Part shown: positions 1 to 8,545 of the stretch, piece by piece
Position numbering within the stretch: the stretch's first letter is position 1
Layout: the number at the start of each line of letters is the position of its first letter
Origin: Pseudomonadota bacterium
GTDB lineage: Bacteria > Bdellovibrionota > Bacteriovoracia > Bacteriovoracales > Bacteriovoracaceae
Assembly: GCA_027487515.1 (NCBI GenBank)
Contig: JAIYDL010000007.1
Location: 186,001 to 250,000, forward strand
Length of the DNA stretch: 64,000 nt
Direction: 5' to 3'
Program-made: the position numbers and the translations under genes
The notes under the pieces: model-generated
Databases searched by the model: none
What the model was told of the DNA's origin: nothing
The model's input: only the letters and a program-made list of their open reading frames with translations

Positions 1-1134
1 GATCGCCCAGTCGAGGGAGATGTGAAGTGTTTCGCCGGCGTGAGACGAGTTGGGGGGAAAAAACGAGATGGTCTGAAGATAGCGACAGAGGAGGTAGCCA
101 CTCAGAAGACCGCAAACCCCTCCCACGGCTCCTACCATCACCCCCTGGGTGAAAAAGAGTGTCACGATGTCAAACGTATCGTAGCCCATCGAGCGGAGGA
201 TGGCGATGTCCTGGCGCTTCTGGGTCACGGTCATGTTCAAGACATTATAAATTCCAAATCCTGCCACCAAGAGAATGGCAAAGATCATGGTGAACCGAAG
301 CGTCGTTTGCATCTTGATCACCGACAGAATGTTAACATTCTGCTGATCCCAACTTTCGACTTTTTCTGGGCTAATCCGGGACCAATCCTGGGCGATGCTC
401 CCGGCCTGGGAATAGTCCTTGAGCCGCACGGCAATCTCCGTCACTCGGTTCGGGGTACCATTCATTCTCTGAACATCATTGAGTGCGGCGTAGGCCTGCA
501 GATCACTTCCTCGGTTCCCCGAGATGAAGCGTCCGACCACTTTCATCGGAGTGGAATCTCGCCCACCGATCGAAACGAGGACAACTTGATCCTTGGCCGC
601 TCCGATCCGCTTCATGAGTTCATCCCCCATGATGACGCGATTCCCTCCACCGGCGATGTCAGAAAACTTTCCATCCACCATGGACTTCGCAATGCTCGTC
701 ACCTGAGCTTGCTGAAGAGGATCGCAGCCGGTGAGCACAGCGGAAACGGAGTTCTTAGCCAACGTAAACAAGACGGGAGCGCTTATTAACGGAGAAAATG
801 CTCTTACCCTTTGATCGGCACGAAGTCTCTGGTACCAGGCCTGAGGATCTTGAACTTCAAGGTAACCTAGAAGGCCTGAGGGAGGAGACACCCACTGAAC
901 GTAGGCGTGTTTATAAAAAGCCTCATCTAGGCCATGCTCCGTCAAAACATCTTGCCGCGCCTGGATATGGATCTGGGCAGAGTTATCGATGAGCTGCTGC
1001 ACCATGTAGTTTTGAAATCCGAGGAAGAAGCCGGAGACACCAACGTAGGTCATCGTTCCAAGGAATACCCCAAGCAAAGTAAAGATAGTTTGCTTTCTTC
1101 GCTCGAGTAAGTACCGAAAAGCTAAAAAAATCAT
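1..1134 (-). CDS. FtsX/MacB-type ABC transporter permease (3' end outside window)
   Basis: An open frame runs from ATG at 1134 to the left edge without a stop, so the C-terminus is missing. The visible part, about 378 residues, starts MIFLAFRYLLERRKQTIF, followed by a first membrane segment and a long periplasmic domain (about residues 45-270). A second membrane segment (FTMIFAILLVAGFGIYNVL) and a third follow, with the FtsX-typical stretch TQKRQDIAILRSMGY between them. That is the layout of LolC/E and MacB permeases. An AGAGG-like ribosome site precedes the ATG. It lies 98 bases after the HlyD-type adaptor gene, so a tripartite export system or lipoprotein-sorting-like complex is likely; the ATPase would lie outside the window. 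Substrate unknown. Confidence 0.85.
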   Translation of the reverse strand, partial: MIFLAFRYLLERRKQTIFTLLGVFLGTMTYVGVSGFFLGFQNYMVQQLIDNSAQIHIQARQDVLTEHGLDEAFYKHAYVQWVSPPSGLLGYLEVQDPQAWYQRLRADQRVRAFSPLISAPVLFTLAKNSVSAVLTGCDPLQQAQVTSIAKSMVDGKFSDIAGGGNRVIMGDELMKRIGAAKDQVVLVSIGGRDSTPMKVVGRFISGNRGSDLQAYAALNDVQRMNGTPNRVTEIAVRLKDYSQAGSIAQDWSRISPEKVESWDQQNVNILSVIKMQTTLRFTMIFAILLVAGFGIYNVLNMTVTQKRQDIAILRSMGYDTFDIVTLFFTQGVMVGAVGGVCGLLSGYLLCRYLQTISFFPPNSSHAGETLHISLDWAI

Positions 1135-1232
1135 GCCGACCTCTTAAATCTACGTCCCGGACCACTTCTTAAAACAAACTCCCCCCAAAGACTGATTTGC
1201 AAATGTTACGCCAGGCGCTTCAGAGGGAAGCT

Positions 1233-2051
1233 CTAGTCAGCGGTATCTCGCTTGAGCAGAACGCGATCGCCGACTTTCACATCCCCAGAAATCACCTCGG
1301 CGAACGCCCCGTTTACAATTCCAGTCTTAACGTTTAAGAGTTTCATGGGACTTCGGCCTCTCTTGATCCTAACCTTACCGTCATCCAAGGCTTCGACTGG
1401 GATCACGATCGCATTCTGTTTCTCCTCGAGGGTGATCGCCACGTCAGCTGTCATATCGGGAAGAATCCGACCAGGAAGAGTTGAAACATTGATACGTGCC
1501 AAGAAGCTATTCTCCGAGGAGTAAACGGATTCGACGACACCGGTGTAGCTGTTATCTCGAATCGAATCGAAGCTCATGATCACTTTTTGACCTTTGAGCA
1601 CTCTCAGGGCGCCCTGCTGCTCTAGGGAGACGACGAGGTACCTATCAAGAAGGTTAACCAGGGAAAGAGCGGAAACATTGGTAAACACATTTTCCCCAAC
1701 TTTAAACGGTAAAGCAGTGATGGTCCCTGGGAACGGCGCTCTATAAGTCGTGCCATCAATCTTCAAGAGGCTTTCGCCTTTTGTAACGAAGTCCCCCTCT
1801 TTTACGAAGAGGTCATCGATTCTGCTAACGACCCCAAGCTTCAGATGGTAGCTGTGAGCGGCGGTTACCGTGCCGATGCCGTAGACCGAGCGGACGATGG
1901 TGCTCAAGCGAAGAGGAGAAGAAAGAGTCCCCGAGGAGCGTTTGACGATGACAGTTACTGCGGACGCAAGTCCCAAGAGAGCGACGAAGAGCCCACTGCT
2001 TAAGACCTTGTGACTCTGAACCAAGGTTATGATCATTCTTATGATGCCCAT
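1233..2051 (-). CDS. HlyD-family periplasmic adaptor (membrane fusion protein)
   Basis: About 272 residues. One N-terminal membrane anchor (about residues 15-35) is followed by a short lipoyl-like hairpin whose halves are marked by VKEGDFVTKGESLLKI and YRAPFPGTITALPFKVGENV. Beta-barrel and C-terminal membrane-proximal domains follow (DGKVRIKRG, GDVKVGDRVLLK). There is almost no coiled coil between the lipoyl halves, so this is a short MacA/YknX-like adaptor that links an inner-membrane pump to the envelope. I chose ATG 2051 because a GGGGTGG element lies five bases upstream; GTG 2060 and ATG 2042 are alternatives. It precedes the FtsX-type permease gene on the same strand and presumably works with it. 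Confidence 0.85.
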   Translation of the reverse strand: MGIIRMIITLVQSHKVLSSGLFVALLGLASAVTVIVKRSSGTLSSPLRLSTIVRSVYGIGTVTAAHSYHLKLGVVSRIDDLFVKEGDFVTKGESLLKIDGTTYRAPFPGTITALPFKVGENVFTNVSALSLVNLLDRYLVVSLEQQGALRVLKGQKVIMSFDSIRDNSYTGVVESVYSSENSFLARINVSTLPGRILPDMTADVAITLEEKQNAIVIPVEALDDGKVRIKRGRSPMKLLNVKTGIVNGAFAEVISGDVKVGDRVLLKRDTAD

Positions 2052-2381
2052 CGCGCCCACCCCAAACTCTGCGTCCGCCAGGAAGCTTTAAGACGATGCA
2101 ACTTAGTGCTACGAAACCCTACCCTGAGTAAAGAATGACGAACATCAAGAGGACCTAAATTAACTTTGATTTTAGTCTTACATTCATCCGTCAAAGGATG
2201 GGATTACAAACGAGAAGAGAGTATTTCCATGCTGAGACGGGACAATCCTTCGTGTGGACTGGAGTGCCATCGCTTGACCTCTTTCATCCAAAAGAAAGAC
2301 CTGCTGATCAGTTAAATCCATGAAGAGAACCAGAAACATCAATTTTTGTATTGATTGACCAATTTATGCTATAAAACAGGA
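2052..2381. other. Divergent intergenic region, 330 bases
   Basis: This region separates the adaptor gene (leftward) from the GFA gene (rightward). I see no convincing ORF or RNA gene. The right end holds the promoter-like element described at 2367-2375. It is more AT-rich than the flanking export genes. Confidence 0.5.
2367..2375 (+). promoter_or_regulatory. Extended -10 element, probable leaderless start for the GFA gene
   Basis: TGC precedes TATAAA (2370-2375), an extended -10 box. Only six bases separate it from ATG 2382, so transcription should begin at or next to the start codon. A weak -35 (TTGTAT) lies 18 bases upstream. Confidence 0.45.
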
Positions 2382-2762
2382 ATGAAGATCAATCAGACGC
2401 ACAAGGCATCTTGCCACTGCAAGGCCGTTTTATTCGAACTCTATTTGCCCAGGGGACTTGAGAATCCCAGAAGGTGCGACTGCTCTATGTGCAGAATGCG
2501 AGGGGCGATTGCGGCCTCTGTCTCGTTGGAGAACTTGACGATCCTTCAAGGTCAAGACAAGCTCACTCTTTACCAATTCAACACCATGACCGCCAAACAC
2601 TACTTCTGCTCAATCTGTGGGATTTACACACACCATCAAAGAAGATCGAACCCCAAGGAGTTTGGGTTCAACATCGCCTGCCTAGAAGGAGTAAACCCTT
2701 TCGAATTATCTTATGTTCCCGTGATGGATGGTGTTAATCACCCTGCAGATCGAGAAAATTAA
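2382..2762 (+). CDS. GFA (glutathione-dependent formaldehyde-activating-like) / CENP-V domain protein
   Basis: About 126 residues, normal for single-domain GFA proteins. Zinc-ligand cysteines occur in the family pattern: ASCHCKAV near the N-terminus, RRCDCSMCRMRG about 25 residues later, and HYFCSICGIYTHHQ in the middle. The fold binds zinc through these Cys pairs; despite the name, most members have no proven activity, so the substrate is unknown. An in-frame TTG at 2355 would add nine residues, but it falls inside the promoter and ATG 2382 fits the family start. The gene stands alone. Confidence 0.85.
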   Translation: MKINQTHKASCHCKAVLFELYLPRGLENPRRCDCSMCRMRGAIAASVSLENLTILQGQDKLTLYQFNTMTAKHYFCSICGIYTHHQRRSNPKEFGFNIACLEGVNPFELSYVPVMDGVNHPADREN

Positions 2763-2922
2763 AAGTCCTCGCCCACTCGATCCAGATTATAATTGCCTAA
2801 GACCGCCCATTTTACCAAAGGGGTTTGCCAATCGCAGGATTCGGGATCCTTAGCTCAAAAAACAATCCGTACACAGGAGGTAAATTTCGAAATAAATGAC
2901 AGAAGATCCTTAATCCGTCAGG

Positions 2923-3375
2923 CTACCTTTTATGAAAAAGTCGAAAAGGCTGGACAATGTTTACGCTTTTAAGACCTATCAACTCTTTTCTACCTTTTAA
3001 CTCAGACAAGCAACTCTTAAACTCTTGAGACATCTGAACCTCCCTCGTCGAGAACTCAAAATAATCTATGTCTCCATTCACAGAGTACCCGGCAACAAAG
3101 CATAAATTGAAAGAATGATTCTTGTTCGTTCTTTCCATTTCGTCCTCGTAGCATCTCTTTACCGTGGGCTCCAAACTTAACATGCGGGCAAAGATATCAT
3201 CTTCCAAGATCTTCCTCTCAACTACCGGTGGATTAGAACTCTTCTTCAAATAGGCTAACGACTCTGAGGAGCAGACTTTATCAGCTAAAAATGGAGGAAT
3301 CGAATCTTCAACTCTCAAAGATGAGCATGCGGCCAGAGTAAACAGAAGCAGCAAAAAAATACTTTCATCTGTCAT
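2923..3375 (-). CDS. Lipoprotein with AgmX/PglI-type C-terminal region (hypothetical)
   Basis: About 150 residues. A signal peptide ends in lipobox LAAC, so the mature protein is probably anchored in the outer membrane. The C-terminal half (NLCFVAGYSVNGDIDYFEF, then a cysteine and a short helix) resembles the TonB-like AgmX/PglI C-terminal domain of myxobacterial and Bdellovibrio envelope proteins; this is recalled similarity, moderate at best. ATG 3375 puts the signal peptide at the very N-terminus; TTG 3396 is the alternative. A -10-like TATTGT lies eight bases before this ATG, but AGGAG is also close. It lies 51 bases downstream of the next lipoprotein gene and may be co-transcribed with it. 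Confidence 0.6.
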   Translation of the reverse strand: MTDESIFLLLLFTLAACSSLRVEDSIPPFLADKVCSSESLAYLKKSSNPPVVERKILEDDIFARMLSLEPTVKRCYEDEMERTNKNHSFNLCFVAGYSVNGDIDYFEFSTREVQMSQEFKSCLSELKGRKELIGLKSVNIVQPFRLFHKR

Positions 3376-3426
3376 GACTCCTGACAATAGCGGCAAATCA
3401 AACCTAACGACGAGGACTTTCAGAAA

Positions 3427-4062
3427 CTATCTAACAGTTCTAATTACAGCCTTCTTGAAGACCTCGATTTCATCAATGATGAGTCTCTGGCCACTGACCA
3501 GTTGCTTAACATGAAAAGTCACGATCACTTGCTTATCAGATGAAGTTTTACTCACCAGATAGCAATGATTCTCCTTAGGTTTGATCTCGCTCGAAGAGGG
3601 CCCATCCTGAAGAGATCTAAATGCATCTGTATAGGAAAGCCAAAACATTGGATCTCTTTGCCTGTCTGAAGCAGCTGGGTAACCGCTACCAGTATCCTGA
3701 TACGAATTTTTTATATCTTTACATGAGATCTCACCAAGATCAATTATGGACGCCAATTCACCGACGGCTTGGACTGTTCCCAAGTTATTCTCTCCGTTCC
3801 CAAACTCTACCGAAAGACCATAACCATACTGATGAGTTAAATTGAAAAAGTCATATCGGCAGCTATCATTAGCACAGTCTGTGCTATCTCCGAGTCTATG
3901 AGTAAGAGTTACTTCTGACGGGACTCTACCACCCGCAACGGAGGAAGGGATCCGGTTAGAGACCTCATCCCGACGAGCAAGGGTGCCTTTCGAATCTTGC
4001 TTTTTGACTCCAGCGCAGGATGATAAGATTAATGCTGCCGCAAGAAATGGAACGTATTTCAT
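3427..4062 (-). CDS. Hypothetical lipoprotein
   Basis: 211 residues beginning with a short signal peptide and lipobox LSSC, so an exported lipoprotein is likely. The mature part is polar with four cysteines in its middle, possibly paired as disulfides, and a C-terminal beta-strand pattern. I recognise no domain. GGAG six bases before ATG 4062 supports the start. It precedes the AgmX-like lipoprotein gene on the same strand. The surroundings are AT-richer than the window average, which fits accessory DNA. Confidence 0.6.
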   Translation of the reverse strand: MKYVPFLAAALILSSCAGVKKQDSKGTLARRDEVSNRIPSSVAGGRVPSEVTLTHRLGDSTDCANDSCRYDFFNLTHQYGYGLSVEFGNGENNLGTVQAVGELASIIDLGEISCKDIKNSYQDTGSGYPAASDRQRDPMFWLSYTDAFRSLQDGPSSSEIKPKENHCYLVSKTSSDKQVIVTFHVKQLVSGQRLIIDEIEVFKKAVIRTVR

Positions 4063-4413
4063 AGGTGTCTCCGTTTAAGTTTTTATTCTTTTCGGAAAAC
4101 GAACTAATTTCTTTAGAATTTTGACACTTAATACAACTTCAGTCCTGATCTTAGAGAGTTACCAGAAACTGTAAATGCTGGCTTTCATTTGTACTTAATC
4201 CTGACAAAAGTGATAAACAAGTTAGCAGTACATCCTTTACAGCGGTGAGTTTTTCTTTCTTCTATCCAGGCACTTGTGTCAGACATAAAGTAAAAACCTA
4301 AAATGCTGATGGGTTTAATAAAAACACTAAAAAGCGACTGATCGAATGAGCTCTCAGCCGCTTTAGGATACTTTTTCTTAGGTGCTCGTTTTGCTAACCG
4401 CTTGTAGGATCAT
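4063..4413. other. Intergenic region, 351 bases
   Basis: AT-rich stretch between two leftward genes. It contains the terminator at 4325-4364 for the upstream TIGR02147 operon and must contain the promoter for the lipoprotein gene starting at 4062. I could not pick a convincing -35/-10 pair, and I see no ORF or RNA gene. Confidence 0.5.
4325..4364 (-). terminator. Rho-independent terminator of the TIGR02147 operon
   Basis: An 11-bp inverted repeat (4331-4341 with 4354-4364, one mismatch) has the core AAAGCG/CGCTTT and CTGA/TCAG. Read on the minus strand, the stem is followed by a T-rich run. It lies 50 bases past the stop of the gene at 4414. Confidence 0.65.
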
Positions 4414-5358
4414 TTAAAGATCTTCCATGGAACGTATTTCACCACAGGTGAAGGTCTCCATATCGATGGAGTCATCCGGGTCAAATCCTGTCCATCCGAT
4501 CTTCATTGCTTCCGTTGAAAACCCAAGCAGCAAGACTTCATCACCATCGATCTTTGAAACGAGGTCATATTCCGTGTAAATGTCGGCTTGATCGTTAACT
4601 CTTGTTACGGGAAAGATGTCTGAACTTGCCTTCACAATGGCATACTTCTCCGAAAAGATTCTGTGTCCGTTTAGAACGGTAAACAGAAATTTCCATTCGT
4701 TATTCCCCTTGGGGATCGCAAAAAACTCCGTTATCTTTTCACTGCTTGTGGAGCAGAGATAAGTGCCAACCGTTTCTGAAATATTCAAGGGGAAATCGGC
4801 CCTGAAGTTATCGGAGAGAAGTTTCGCAACAGAGCGTCTTACGTAGCGAGAATTAGTGACCCCTGTCGCTCTGTCCATGTAGTAGAGAATCTCATGCAAA
4901 AGAAGCCCTAACCTATTGAGATCATCAAAGCTCTTGTAAATATCCGAGTTGATGAACAATTTCTTTTGGTTGTAGAAGTTTGCAACCTGCTCGATTTTAC
5001 AGTTTCTAGGGATAGAAATGTGAAGGGAATCATTGATCGGCTCTAGCTCCACTCCAGGAGGAAGCATGACGATATTGTCTTTAATCGTATAAATAATAGA
5101 CCAGATTCCAAAGTTTGGGGCCTCTTTGAATACATCCGCGATCACTTGATTAAATTTTTGATCTATCGTTCCGGGCAGGTCGGAATACCTTAAGCCTCCC
5201 AAGACCCGACCTTCATAAATGTCGAGCAGTTCAGCACTTCTAATTGATCCATCCGCATTCCTGCAGACAACACCACTGCCACCGTTACCTCTTTCATTTC
5301 CACCATAACTAGTCAGAGACAAGAAAATCACCGATAGCACTAAAAGAATTTTTTTCAC
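4414..5358 (-). CDS. Secreted hypothetical protein of a Bdellovibrio-type family
   Basis: 314 residues with a signal peptide of about 19 residues. The mature protein opens NERGNGGSGVVCRNADGSI, a start I associate with exported proteins of Bdellovibrionota. The middle carries LLHEILYYMDRATGVTNSRYVRR; the HE is reminiscent of a metallopeptidase helix but lacks the second histidine of HExxH, so activity is doubtful. Two further cysteines near the C-terminus could form disulfides. Its ATG overlaps the stop of the TIGR02147 gene by four bases (ATGA), so the two are translationally coupled and probably act together. Function unknown. Confidence 0.7.
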   Translation of the reverse strand: MKKILLVLSVIFLSLTSYGGNERGNGGSGVVCRNADGSIRSAELLDIYEGRVLGGLRYSDLPGTIDQKFNQVIADVFKEAPNFGIWSIIYTIKDNIVMLPPGVELEPINDSLHISIPRNCKIEQVANFYNQKKLFINSDIYKSFDDLNRLGLLLHEILYYMDRATGVTNSRYVRRSVAKLLSDNFRADFPLNISETVGTYLCSTSSEKITEFFAIPKGNNEWKFLFTVLNGHRIFSEKYAIVKASSDIFPVTRVNDQADIYTEYDLVSKIDGDEVLLLGFSTEAMKIGWTGFDPDDSIDMETFTCGEIRSMEDL

Positions 5359-6146
5359 GACAGACCTCTCTCCTTAATTGAACTTGTAATTGGATATAGC
5401 TGGATTGCAAGCTGATACACTCCTGACCGGTGGCCTTCTTTGGCAAGTGCTGCCATTTTTTGACGGAATTCTCTAATTATTGATTTAACTTTAGGAAGTT
5501 TTTCTGGGTCTAGGGCGAACATGATTGAAGAGAAGTCTCGTTCTTCAACACCAATGGATTCGATCTTTTCTTTTCCCATCTCAAGAGTCTCAATGTGACC
5601 CTTGCGAAGGGCGATGCTGGTTACGTCTTCAGTCGTTCTAACTCTCGCGTGAGATTTTTCATACCCATTCACACCATGAGTTAGGAGGCCACAGGTCAAG
5701 AGATTAGTTAAAACCACTTCCGCTCTGTTGAGAGGAATCCCCAATCGGCTCGCAATGCCACGGGCATGGGGTTTAAAATCATCGACATCAAACAGGGTTA
5801 AAACTGCGTAATGCTCCCATTCAGAGATGACGTTGAAATAGGATTCATCCAGCATAAACCTTTCGTCAGACTCGTCGACCTTGATGGCATCGATGGCGGA
5901 TTTGCCATGATTCAAACTTTCAACGAACAGCGCTTTTTCTTTTGGGCCAAGGGCGAGCTTATTTACAATTTGAGAGCACTTACCGAGCGGAAGTCCTCTC
6001 TTGCCATTAAAGACCATGCTTATGGTCGCAGCGTGAACACCTAAATCCCGTGCGTAGGCCCTTAAGGAGTACATGGGAGAACGTCTCTGTTTTTGGGAGA
6101 AGTCCTCTTTCAGTTTTTGAATATAGTACGGAACACTTTGTTGCAT
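5355..6146 (-). CDS. TIGR02147-family (DUF4423) regulator
   Basis: 263 residues. The N-terminal helix-turn-helix region includes SLRAYARDLGVHAATISMVF and the GKRGLPL stretch; the middle and C-terminal part match the DUF4423 pattern of this family (ISEWEHYAVLTLFDV, ISRGIPLNRAE-like segment, and a closing REFRQKMAALA). The family is abundant in Fibrobacter and Bdellovibrio and is thought to be cytoplasmic DNA-binding regulators; targets are unknown. It lies first in an operon with the secreted protein gene and overlaps it by four bases. The start lies six bases after a -10-like element with no ribosome site, suggesting a leaderless message. Confidence 0.85.
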   Translation of the reverse strand: MQQSVPYYIQKLKEDFSQKQRRSPMYSLRAYARDLGVHAATISMVFNGKRGLPLGKCSQIVNKLALGPKEKALFVESLNHGKSAIDAIKVDESDERFMLDESYFNVISEWEHYAVLTLFDVDDFKPHARGIASRLGIPLNRAEVVLTNLLTCGLLTHGVNGYEKSHARVRTTEDVTSIALRKGHIETLEMGKEKIESIGVEERDFSSIMFALDPEKLPKVKSIIREFRQKMAALAKEGHRSGVYQLAIQLYPITSSIKERGLS

Positions 6147-6152
6147 GAATCT

Positions 6153-6161
6153 ATTCTACCA
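6153..6161 (-). promoter_or_regulatory. Extended -10 (TGG TAGAAT) directly before the TIGR02147 gene
   Basis: On the minus strand TGG TAGAAT ends six bases before ATG 6146. No Shine-Dalgarno motif fits in this space, so a leaderless transcript is likely. I see no clear -35, as is common for extended -10 promoters. Confidence 0.5.
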
Positions 6162-6398
6162 ATCCAGTTTGCGTATGGGTAGGACCTTGGTAACAAAGTG
6201 TTACCACTCAAAGCAACAGCGCTTCGCCTTGCATTATTTTATGCCAAATTATCATTTCGGGTCAGTATCCAAAAACCATCATCGGTTGCATCGGATGTGA
6301 CTCTGAGTGCGCTGGGAAGCTGAAGAGTGAGAGGTTTAACCAGTGCGAAGAGAAAATCGGGGCACTCGATTGCCGGATCTAGCAACACCCTACCCTAA

Positions 6399-6749
6399 CT
6401 AGCGCACTTCACAGTTCACAGATAACCTCGGACCATTTGGAATATTCAAGTCTGTGAAAGCTTCCGGATGATTTTCTGTTGGGATCCGCGCTGTCGTAAA
6501 AAGAATGTTTCTTCTGTCTTTTTTAATAAAAGTATAAAGCGTCGTTAGCTCAAAATGCCACTTAACTTCAAACTCATAACCTTTAAAAACAGTTGTGAAC
6601 GTTTTCTCTTGATTCGTGACGGATGCTAAATCCATCGGTTGCCGCTCAATAGACATTCCTGTTTCTTGGTACCAAGCCTCGCAGACTAGTTCTCCTGCTA
6701 AACAATTGAGACAGATCATTGAAATTAAAAACATGAGTGTGATTTTCAT
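6399..6749 (-). CDS. Small secreted hypothetical protein
   Basis: 116 residues with an N-terminal signal peptide of about 18 residues. The mature part has a cysteine near each end (LVCEAW and the C-terminal VNCEVR), which could pair, and a pattern of alternating strands, suggesting a small periplasmic or secreted beta-rich domain. I recognise no family. It stands alone in AT-rich DNA with no obvious operon partner. Confidence 0.55.
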   Translation of the reverse strand: MKITLMFLISMICLNCLAGELVCEAWYQETGMSIERQPMDLASVTNQEKTFTTVFKGYEFEVKWHFELTTLYTFIKKDRRNILFTTARIPTENHPEAFTDLNIPNGPRLSVNCEVR

Positions 6750-6948
6750 AATTAATATTTATGCCAACTTCGTAAGAATGCGCAACAGATTAGAGATTAA
6801 ATGCTTACTGTGGCCAACGCCCCTTTGCCTTTAAGATAAAAGCGTTCGAGAGTCCTTTCATTTAGAACTAAATCTTTCCGAATTTCTTTGAGTAAAAAAT
6901 CAAGACCGCCGAGATCGGACTCTTTTGCATGTGCCATTTGTGATCAAC

Positions 6949-7320
6949 CTAAAAAGGTTTGCGACAAACAGCTTCAACGTTTTGTCCATCAGGGTCTAAA
7001 ACAAACGCTGCATAATAATTAGGTCCATGCCGTTCACGTAAACCTGGAGCTCCATTATCAATTCCTCCTGCCAGCAATGCAGCCTTGTGGAATTGATCTA
7101 CTTGCTCGTGAGATTCGGCAACGAAAGCAAGATGAAAAACTGGTTGTGTCTTTTGCGCATCATTCGCTAACCAAAAATCAAGTCGATCACCAATACCAAA
7201 TCCAGAAACATCATTCCCAAACTCTTTGGCAAGACGGTACCCTAATGGTGAAAGTGCAGCTTGATAAAAACTCTTACTCTTTTCGTAATTAGATGAGGAA
7301 AGTGTGAGGTGATCGATCAT
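6949..7320 (-). CDS. VOC-superfamily (glyoxalase/dioxygenase-like) protein
   Basis: 123 residues, the usual length of a single-domain VOC protein. It begins MIDHLTLSSSNYEKSKSFY, where the His after Ile-Asp is the first metal-ligand position, and ends with FVLDPDGQNVEAVCR, the family's closing strand with its metal-site Glu. VFHLAFVAES in the middle supplies a further histidine. Related proteins include glyoxalases, antibiotic-resistance proteins and dioxygenases, so the substrate cannot be given. It is monocistronic, next to tRNA-Arg. Confidence 0.85.
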   Translation of the reverse strand: MIDHLTLSSSNYEKSKSFYQAALSPLGYRLAKEFGNDVSGFGIGDRLDFWLANDAQKTQPVFHLAFVAESHEQVDQFHKAALLAGGIDNGAPGLRERHGPNYYAAFVLDPDGQNVEAVCRKPF

Positions 7321-7367
7321 GAAGAGAATTCCCTGATCAGTTAGAGAGCATTCACTTTAGCTGAAAA

Positions 7368-7444
7368 TGGCGCACTGGACAGGACTCGAACCTGTGACCT
7401 ACCGATTAGAAATCGGTTGCTCTATCCAGCTGAGCTACCGGTGC
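7368..7444 (-). tRNA. tRNA-Arg (anticodon UCU)
   Basis: 77 bases with CCA encoded. Acceptor stem GCACCGG/CCAGTGC (one C-A mismatch), D-arm GCTC-GAGC, anticodon stem ACCGA/TCGGT with loop TTTCTAA, T-arm ACAGG-TTCGAGT-CCTGT, discriminator G. It reads AGA codons. It stands alone between the VOC gene and rsgA and marks the right edge of the AT-richer accessory stretch, a common place for integration. Confidence 0.95.
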
Positions 7445-7561
7445 GCGGAGATTCCAGAACTGTAAAAAGCCATTGATTCCAAGGGGTTTCGAGGATCTGG
7501 ATTTGAGCGATCACTTTAATGTCCCTTATGAAACTTGTCAATCGATGGCACCGGCTTTTTG

Positions 7562-7570
7562 TGGTACCTT
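7562..7570 (+). promoter_or_regulatory. Extended -10 (TGG TACCTT) directly before rsgA
   Basis: TGG TACCTT ends six bases before ATG 7577 and there is no Shine-Dalgarno sequence, so rsgA is a candidate leaderless gene. Confidence 0.4.
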
Positions 7571-7576
7571 GTCAAA

Positions 7577-8545
7577 ATGACCATCCGCGCCCGCATTTTC
7601 CGTTCATCCAAAAGACATTTCGACTGCCAGCGCGAGGACACCAAGGAAGTCGTTCAGGCCACCGCCCTGGCGATGCTTCTTAAAGGTGAAGATCACCTCG
7701 TGGTCGGAGACTGGGTCGAGCTCTCCCCTCCTCCCGTAGGAGGCGAGGAATGGAAGATTGAACGGACGGAAGAAAGATCCAACGCGATCTTTCGAAACCT
7801 CCCCCGAGAACAGAAGAAAAAAGTCATCGCTGCCAACGTGGACGTCATGCTCGTGGTGATGAGCGCTGGAAAGCCATCCTATAAGCGCGGCCTCGTTGAC
7901 CGCTACCTCGTGCGCTCCGATTACTGGAATGTCCCGGCCTACGTTGTGTTTAATAAAATGGACATGCACGATCCGGAAGAGTTTGACCTCACCTACGAAG
8001 CCCAACGCCTCCAATGGCTGAACGTCAAATGCTTCGAAGTTTCTGCGGAAGACCCCACCTACAAGCCACGCTACCTGGCCCACGGTTTCGAAGACCTCCA
8101 CCGGGATCTTCTCGGGAAGACAACGATCCTTCTCGGACACTCTGGTGTTGGAAAGAGCCGGCTCATCACGGCGCTCTCCAGGGGCCGCGTCGAACTCTTA
8201 AGTGGTGAGTTAGGAAAAGTTGGCAAAGGCGCCCACACAACGACCTGGGCCGAGCTCATCGACGCCGAAGACTTCACGCTCATCGATTCCCCCGGAGTTC
8301 GCTCTATGTCTCTGGGTGACCTGACGAAGCAAGACCTTCTCTACTGCTTTTCGGACATCAATGAGTGGTCGACGAAGTGCCGGTTCTCGAGCTCGTGCCA
8401 GCACGACTCGAGCTCGAAGGGGTGCTTTTTCCAGGAGCTCGATCAAATGAAAAGAGAGGATCTGATGATCCTCTCCCGCTTAGATTCTTACATGCGAATT
8501 CTCGATGAGGTTTCGAACATCCCCGACTGGCAGAAGAAAACCTAG
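7577..8545 (+). CDS. rsgA: Ribosome small-subunit biogenesis GTPase RsgA
   Basis: 322 residues. An N-terminal OB-fold is followed by the circularly permuted GTPase domain in the diagnostic G4-G1-G3 order: NKMD near residue 125, P-loop GHSGVGKS near 187-194, DSPG near 236. The C-terminal zinc-binding region has cysteines and a histidine (CFSDINEWSTKCRFSSSCQH, then C). RsgA assists late maturation of the 30S subunit in the cytoplasm. ATG 7577 fits the family's N-terminus; TTG 7535 is less likely. Its stop codon shares a CTAG palindrome with the convergent small lipoprotein gene. Confidence 0.95.
   Translation: MTIRARIFRSSKRHFDCQREDTKEVVQATALAMLLKGEDHLVVGDWVELSPPPVGGEEWKIERTEERSNAIFRNLPREQKKKVIAANVDVMLVVMSAGKPSYKRGLVDRYLVRSDYWNVPAYVVFNKMDMHDPEEFDLTYEAQRLQWLNVKCFEVSAEDPTYKPRYLAHGFEDLHRDLLGKTTILLGHSGVGKSRLITALSRGRVELLSGELGKVGKGAHTTTWAELIDAEDFTLIDSPGVRSMSLGDLTKQDLLYCFSDINEWSTKCRFSSSCQHDSSSKGCFFQELDQMKREDLMILSRLDSYMRILDEVSNIPDWQKKT

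Noticed and set aside
22-789. A 255-codon plus-strand frame at the left edge
   Set aside because: It lies antisense to a clear FtsX-type permease; its translation has no family-like features.
2355-2381. TTG start for the GFA protein
   Set aside because: It overlaps the promoter element, and the family N-terminus fits ATG 2382.
6210-6382. A cysteine-rich open stretch ending at TAG 6380
   Set aside because: It contains GCIGCDSEC-like residues but has no ATG, GTG or TTG start in frame and no ribosome site; probably chance or a remnant.
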